Source of the DNA: JBBAGE01 sp041655055
GTDB lineage: Bacteria; Pseudomonadota; Alphaproteobacteria; Rhodobacterales; Rhodobacteraceae
Length of the DNA: 17,861 nucleotides
NCBI GenBank assembly: GCA_041655055.1
Contig: JBBAGE010000034.1
Span: 1-17,861, forward strand
Direction of reading: 5' to 3'
The notes beneath the pieces were generated by a model. It was given only the letters and a program-made list of their open reading frames with translations, ran no database searches and was not told the DNA's origin. The translations under genes and the position numbers were made by a program. Below, in pieces: positions 14,007 to 17,861 of the stretch. Within the stretch, counting starts at the first letter, position 1; each line of letters starts with the position of its first letter.

Positions 14007-15299
14007 ATGGAATATCCATCTGGCAAGAGCCGGTCCTTTTTGTTTCTGCAAGGTCCGCATGGTCCGTTTTTCCACATTTTGGCCCGGATGCTGCGCGTGA
14101 CAGGCGCACAAACCTGGCGGGTGGGTTTCAACGCGGGGGACCGCGCCTTTTGGCGCGGGCGGGCCGATTATATTCCCTATACCGGCAGCCTTGATGACTG
14201 GCCCGCAACGTTCGAGACGCTGATCGCGCAAAAGGGCATCACCGATATCGTGCTTTATGGCGATACCCGTCCGATTCATGCCGGTGCTGTCGCGGTTGCC
14301 CGTGCCGCCGGGCTGCGCATCCATGTGTTTGAAGAAGGCTATCTGCGCCCCTATTGGGTCACCTATGAACGCGGCGGGGCGAATGGCCATTCGGCGCTGA
14401 TGCACACGAGCCTGGCGGAATTGCGCCATATCCTTGCCAATACCGACCACGACACGGCCGAAGCGCCCGCCCATTGGGGCGATATGCGCCACCATGTGTT
14501 CTATGGCGCGCTTTATCATTGGTTCGTGATGTTCCGGAACCGCGCCTATCGCAATGTCAGGCGCCACCGCGAATTGCCGGTTGCGGTCGAATTCGGGCTT
14601 TACCTGAAACGGCTGCTGCTGATGCCTTTGCACCGGATCGAGCGTCGGATTGTCACGATGCGCATCCGCCACGGCGGTTTCCCCTATCATCTGGCGCTTT
14701 TGCAACTGGAACATGATTCGAGCTTTCAAAGCCATTCCAGCCTGAGCACGATGCCCGAATTCATCGAACTGGTCATTCGCGGCTTTGCCCTTGGCGCGGC
14801 GCCGCACCATCATCTGGTGTTCAAGGCCCATCCGCTGGAAATCGGGCGGCGCAACCTGCGCGCCGAAGTCGCGCGGATCGCCGCCGAATATGGCGTGGCC
14901 GGGCGGGTGCATTACCTGCGCGGCGGCAAGCTGGCGCAACTGCTTGATCATGCGCGCAGCGCCGTGACGGTGAATTCCACCGCCGGGCAACAGGTGCTCT
15001 GGCGGGGATTGCCGCTCAAGGTGCTGGGGGCCGCGATCTATGCCAAGCCGGAATTCGTATCCTCGCAGCCCCTGCCCGAGTTCTTTGCCCGCCCCGCGCG
15101 CCCGGATCGCCAGGCCTATCGCGATTTCCGGCAATATATGCTGGAAACGTCGCAAATTCCCGGCGGCTATTATTCTGCGCGCGGTCGTCGGATGCTGTTG
15201 CGCAATGTCGTCGATATGATGCTGGCGCAGCATGATCCCTATCAGGCGCTGGCCGCCGGCACCGCGCCACCGCGCCCGCATCTGCGCGCCACGGGCTAG
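14007..15299 (+). CDS. kpsS: Capsule polysaccharide biosynthesis protein, KpsS-type beta-Kdo transferase
   Basis: KpsS adds the first beta-linked Kdo residue onto lyso-phosphatidylglycerol, starting the poly-Kdo linker of group 2-type capsules. The 430-aa protein shows the family start FLQGPHGPFFHILARML, the central HVFEEGYLRPYWVTYERGG (Glu109, Glu110 and Arg114 among its conserved residues), and FKAHPLE at 272-278, the K-A-H-P motif shared with KpsC domains. It has no signal peptide and should act on the inner face of the membrane. ATG 14007 fits the homologous start; the ribosome-binding site is weak, and the frame is open far upstream through DNA antisense to ribE, which is ignored. The gene diverges from ribE and is followed by the export lipoprotein 145 nt downstream. 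Confidence 0.88.
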   Translation: MEYPSGKSRSFLFLQGPHGPFFHILARMLRVTGAQTWRVGFNAGDRAFWRGRADYIPYTGSLDDWPATFETLIAQKGITDIVLYGDTRPIHAGAVAVARAAGLRIHVFEEGYLRPYWVTYERGGANGHSALMHTSLAELRHILANTDHDTAEAPAHWGDMRHHVFYGALYHWFVMFRNRAYRNVRRHRELPVAVEFGLYLKRLLLMPLHRIERRIVTMRIRHGGFPYHLALLQLEHDSSFQSHSSLSTMPEFIELVIRGFALGAAPHHHLVFKAHPLEIGRRNLRAEVARIAAEYGVAGRVHYLRGGKLAQLLDHARSAVTVNSTAGQQVLWRGLPLKVLGAAIYAKPEFVSSQPLPEFFARPARPDRQAYRDFRQYMLETSQIPGGYYSARGRRMLLRNVVDMMLAQHDPYQALAAGTAPPRPHLRATG

Positions 15300-15395
15300 G
15301 CCGCGTCCTCGCCGCAACACCTGTTGGCTGAATCGCCCCGCACGCGCGCATTGCTGGCTTTTTGCCGTTGCCCCCCGTAGTTTGGCCGAAAAAGT

Positions 15396-15422
15396 AGCAG
15401 TTCCGCCCAGAGCAGTTCCGCC
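15396..15422. repeat. Direct repeat of a 12-bp unit, 15-bp period
   Basis: AGCAGTTCCGCC occurs at 15396-15407 and again at 15411-15422, just ahead of the ribosome-binding site of the export lipoprotein gene. The spacing of 15 bp is not a whole helical turn multiple. It may be a regulator site, or a chance local duplication. The rest of the gap 15300-15444 shows no ORF and no clear promoter. Confidence 0.6.
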
Positions 15423-15444
15423 TATGGCGAGGAGACCAGTGTTA

Positions 15445-16575
15445 ATGTTTCGTATTGCGCATGTGGCCCGGTATGCCACCCTTGCGGCGCTTGTGGGCGC
15501 CCTGTCCGCCTGCAGCCTGCCCCGCTCTGGCCCGACCAAGGCCGAAATCCTTGCAGGTTCCATTGAACAATCGGGCAATGCCCATGTCGTGCCGATCACC
15601 GATCATGTCACCCGCGCCACCGCCGGGGTGCCGGGGTTGGGGTTTGATCGCGCCTTTATCGATGCGGGGATTTTGGGGTCGGATACGATCCAGCCGGGCG
15701 ATACGCTGGGCATTTCGATCTGGGAAAATGTCGATAGTCCGCTTTTGGGTGCGCAGGGCATGCCCGCCACCACGCTTGAGGAAATTCAGGTCGATGGCGC
15801 CGGTTTCATCTTTATCCCCTATGCCGGGCGTCTGCGCGCTGCCGGTAACAACCCCGAGGCCGTGCGCCGCCTGATCACCGACCGGCTGGAAACCCAGACG
15901 CCCGACCCGCAGGTCATGGTGCGCCGCATGGCCGGCGACGGGGCGACCGTATCGCTTTCGGGCGCGATCAGCGGTCAGGGTGTCTATCCGATCGAACGCC
16001 CGACGCGCACGCTTTCATCCATGCTGGCGCGTGCGGGCGGCGTTGCGGTTGAACCCGAAGTGGCGCGGATCACCGTGATGCGTGGCACGCAAAAGGGCAC
16101 GATCTGGTTCGAGGATCTGTTCGCCAATCCCGCCTTTGACATCGCGCTGCGTGATGGCGACCGCATCCTTGTCGAACGCGATTCGCGCGCCTTTACCACG
16201 CTGGGCGCACTTGGGGCGCAAAACCGCATCCCCTTTGACAGCCAGTCCCTTTCCGCGATCGAGGCATTGGCACAGGTGGGCGGGCTGAGTTCCACCCTGG
16301 CCGATCCCACCGGCGTGTTCGTGTTCCGCGACGAATCCGAATCGGTGGCCCGCGCCGTGCTGGGCCGCGATGATCTGCACGGGCCGCAGCGGCTGATCTA
16401 TGTGCTGGATCTGACCTCGCCCAACGGGATTTTCAGCGCGCGCGATTTCATGATCCGCAATGGCGATACGCTTTATGTGACCGAAGCCCCCTTTGTGCAG
16501 TGGTCGAAAACCCTGAATGCCGTGACCGGATCGCTGACCTCGGCCAATTCGCTCAACACGCTTGCCGGTAACTGA
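15445..16575 (+). CDS. Wza/KpsD-like polysaccharide export outer-membrane lipoprotein
   Basis: Forms the outer-membrane channel for capsule export. The 376-aa precursor has a lipoprotein signal peptide with lipobox LSAC, Cys23 being the expected lipidated residue. Then comes the polysaccharide export (PES) domain at about 82-160 (IQPGDTLGISIWENVDSPL; FIFIPYAGRL), and two SLBB-type beta-grasp repeats at about 167-245 (VSLSGAISGQGVYPI; LRDGDRILVER) and 251-347 (TLGALGAQNRIPF; IRNGDTLYVTEAP). The repeats end similarly, marking them as a duplication. ATG 15445 is preferred because GAGGAGA precedes it by 9 nt; ATG 15424 would add seven residues. It lies between kpsS and kpsC, with kpsC only 8 nt downstream. 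Confidence 0.9.
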   Translation: MFRIAHVARYATLAALVGALSACSLPRSGPTKAEILAGSIEQSGNAHVVPITDHVTRATAGVPGLGFDRAFIDAGILGSDTIQPGDTLGISIWENVDSPLLGAQGMPATTLEEIQVDGAGFIFIPYAGRLRAAGNNPEAVRRLITDRLETQTPDPQVMVRRMAGDGATVSLSGAISGQGVYPIERPTRTLSSMLARAGGVAVEPEVARITVMRGTQKGTIWFEDLFANPAFDIALRDGDRILVERDSRAFTTLGALGAQNRIPFDSQSLSAIEALAQVGGLSSTLADPTGVFVFRDESESVARAVLGRDDLHGPQRLIYVLDLTSPNGIFSARDFMIRNGDTLYVTEAPFVQWSKTLNAVTGSLTSANSLNTLAGN

Positions 16576-16583
16576 CGGGGGCA

Positions 16584-17861
16584 ATGCGCAGGCCGTTTCA
16601 TAAATCCGCCCGCGAAGATCTGCAGCGGCTTTATGTCTATAGCGGTGGCTTTCTGACGCAAAACCGGGTGCGGCGCATCCTGCGCCTTGCGGGCTGGGAT
16701 ATCCGCATCGGCCTGCCGGGCCCGGGCGATTGGGTGGGTGTGTGGGGGCAAAGCCCCACCGCGCGGCGCGGCGCCGTTGTGGCCGGGCGGCGCGCGTCGC
16801 ATATGCTGCGGGTCGAAGATCCGTTCCTGCGCTCTGTCCAGACCGGGCGCGAGGGCGAGCCGCCGCTGGGCCTGTTGCTGGATCGCAAGGGGGTGCATTT
16901 CGATGCAAGCACGCCATCCGATCTCGAAGATCTGCTGGCCCGGCATCCGCTGGATGATACCGCGCTTCTGGACCGGGCGCGCGATTGCATGGCCTGGCTC
17001 GGCGCGGCGCATATTTCCAAATATAACGATTTCGATCCCGCCCGCGCCCTGCCCGATGCGCCCTATGTTCTGGTGATCGACCAGACCCGGGGCGATGCGG
17101 CGCTGCCTGTCGATGCCATGGCGCTGTTTCGCGAAATGCTGGTCTTTGCGCGTCTGGAAAACCCCGGCGCGCGCATCGTGATCAAGGCCCATCCCGAGGC
17201 CACCGCCGGCCACCGCGCGGGCCATTTCGGCCCCGATATTGCCGCGCCCGACATCACATGGTTACGCGATCCCGTCAGCCCATGGGCGCTGTTCGAAGGG
17301 GCTACCGCCGTTTACACCATGTCATCGCTGCTGGGGTTTGAGGCGATCATGGCCGGCCACCGCCCCCGCGTCTTTGGCCAGCCGTTTTATGCGGGCTGGG
17401 GGCTGACGCAGGATGAAAACCCCGTCGCGCGCCGCACCCGGCGGCTGACCCGCGCCCAGTTGTTTGCCGCGGCGATGATCCTTTATCTGACCTGGTATGA
17501 CCCCTATCGCAAGCGGATCGGCAGGCTGGAAGATGTGATCGCAGCGCTAGAAGCCCAATCCCGTGCCCGGCGCGAAGACCGCACGGGCTATGTGGCCGGT
17601 GGCATGCGGATGTGGAAACGGCCGCATCTGCGGCGCTTTTTCGGCCCGCGTTTGCGCTTTGCCAGCACGCCTGCCAAGGCCATGGCCACCGCAAAGGCCG
17701 CAAAATTGCGTCCGCTGATCTGGGCCGGTGCTGCCGGTGATCACGCCGATGTGGTGCGGGTCGAGGATGGTTTTTTACGCTCGCGCGGCTTGGGGGCTGC
17801 GCTTGTGCCGCCCATGTCGCTGGTGGCGGATGATCTGGGCATTTATTATGATGCAAGCCGC
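16584..17861 (+). CDS. kpsC: Capsule polysaccharide biosynthesis protein, KpsC-type dual beta-Kdo transferase (partial)
   Basis: KpsC extends the poly-Kdo linker with two fused transferase domains of alternating linkage. The frame is open from ATG 16584 to the window end (426 residues, no stop); the usual length is about 650 or more, so part is missing. Repeat 1: RVEDPFLRS at 76-84, then IKAHPE at 200-205. Repeat 2 begins near 340 with RVEDGFLRSRG at 392-402 and is cut before its own KAHP motif. The repeated RVED-x-FLRS motif shows the tandem architecture directly. It starts 8 nt after the export lipoprotein gene with GGGG just upstream, so the two are probably co-transcribed and coupled. It is cytoplasmic, probably membrane-associated. 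Confidence 0.92.
   Translation, partial: MRRPFHKSAREDLQRLYVYSGGFLTQNRVRRILRLAGWDIRIGLPGPGDWVGVWGQSPTARRGAVVAGRRASHMLRVEDPFLRSVQTGREGEPPLGLLLDRKGVHFDASTPSDLEDLLARHPLDDTALLDRARDCMAWLGAAHISKYNDFDPARALPDAPYVLVIDQTRGDAALPVDAMALFREMLVFARLENPGARIVIKAHPEATAGHRAGHFGPDIAAPDITWLRDPVSPWALFEGATAVYTMSSLLGFEAIMAGHRPRVFGQPFYAGWGLTQDENPVARRTRRLTRAQLFAAAMILYLTWYDPYRKRIGRLEDVIAALEAQSRARREDRTGYVAGGMRMWKRPHLRRFFGPRLRFASTPAKAMATAKAAKLRPLIWAGAAGDHADVVRVEDGFLRSRGLGAALVPPMSLVADDLGIYYDASR

Noticed and set aside
13974..15599. 541-aa minus-strand ORF opposite kpsS
   Set aside because: The plus strand encodes a recognisable Kdo transferase; the minus frame shows no domain.
1..17861. Defence system, prophage, integrated element or CRISPR array
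   Set aside because: No integrase, transposase, toxin-antitoxin, Cas or restriction gene, and no spaced repeat array; gene content is housekeeping plus capsule.

Overview
The window reads as chromosomal DNA of an alphaproteobacterium, most likely of the Rhodobacterales (Rhodobacteraceae). Reasons: it is GC-rich; it has alphaproteobacterial versions of CarD, 7Fe ferredoxin FdxA, a SUV3-like helicase, RpoH and a riboflavin cluster with a degenerate GTP cyclohydrolase II domain; and its tRNA-His has U72 and A73 and lacks an encoded G-1. Nothing looks like a phage, transposon or CRISPR array. Most of the window is conserved housekeeping DNA, and its right end enters a capsule locus.

Layout. 1-270 (+): 3' end of cobS (cobalamin), facing carD across a strong shared terminator hairpin. 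327-5322 (-): a block of TPR periplasmic protein, SUV3-like helicase, Hsp15-like S4 RNA-binding protein, fdxA, and then carD with its own promoter region. 5392-7586 (+): a small SCP2-like protein and an M3 oligoendopeptidase. 7627-10069 (-): a DUF4389 membrane protein, rpoH (sigma-32) and rluD (23S rRNA pseudouridine synthase). rluD and the divergent small membrane protein at 10068 have overlapping start codons. 10394-11048: tRNA-His (-), a 74-aa acidic protein with a Lys-Gly tail (+), and a roughly 160-nt structured RNA that I think is 6S RNA. 11053-13841 (-): ribE, ribBX, ribH, nusB as a compact operon. 14007-17861 (+): kpsS, a Wza-like export lipoprotein and kpsC (cut by the window end).

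How the genes work together. The left and middle parts are rich in transcription, RNA and ribosome functions: CarD, RpoH and possibly 6S RNA act on RNA polymerase; NusB acts in rRNA antitermination; RluD, the S4 protein and the helicase act on ribosomes or RNA. The riboflavin operon encodes DHBP synthase, lumazine synthase and riboflavin synthase, but no ribD and no intact GTP cyclohydrolase II, so the first steps must be encoded elsewhere. The right end encodes the Kdo-linker transferases and outer-membrane export component of an ABC-transporter-type (group 2-like) capsule.

I see no clearly undescribed system. The observations most worth checking are the structured RNA, the overlapping divergent start codons, the nested inverted repeat in front of rpoH, and the AT-rich control region of the capsule genes. 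Family names come from recognising sequence by eye; no database search was run.
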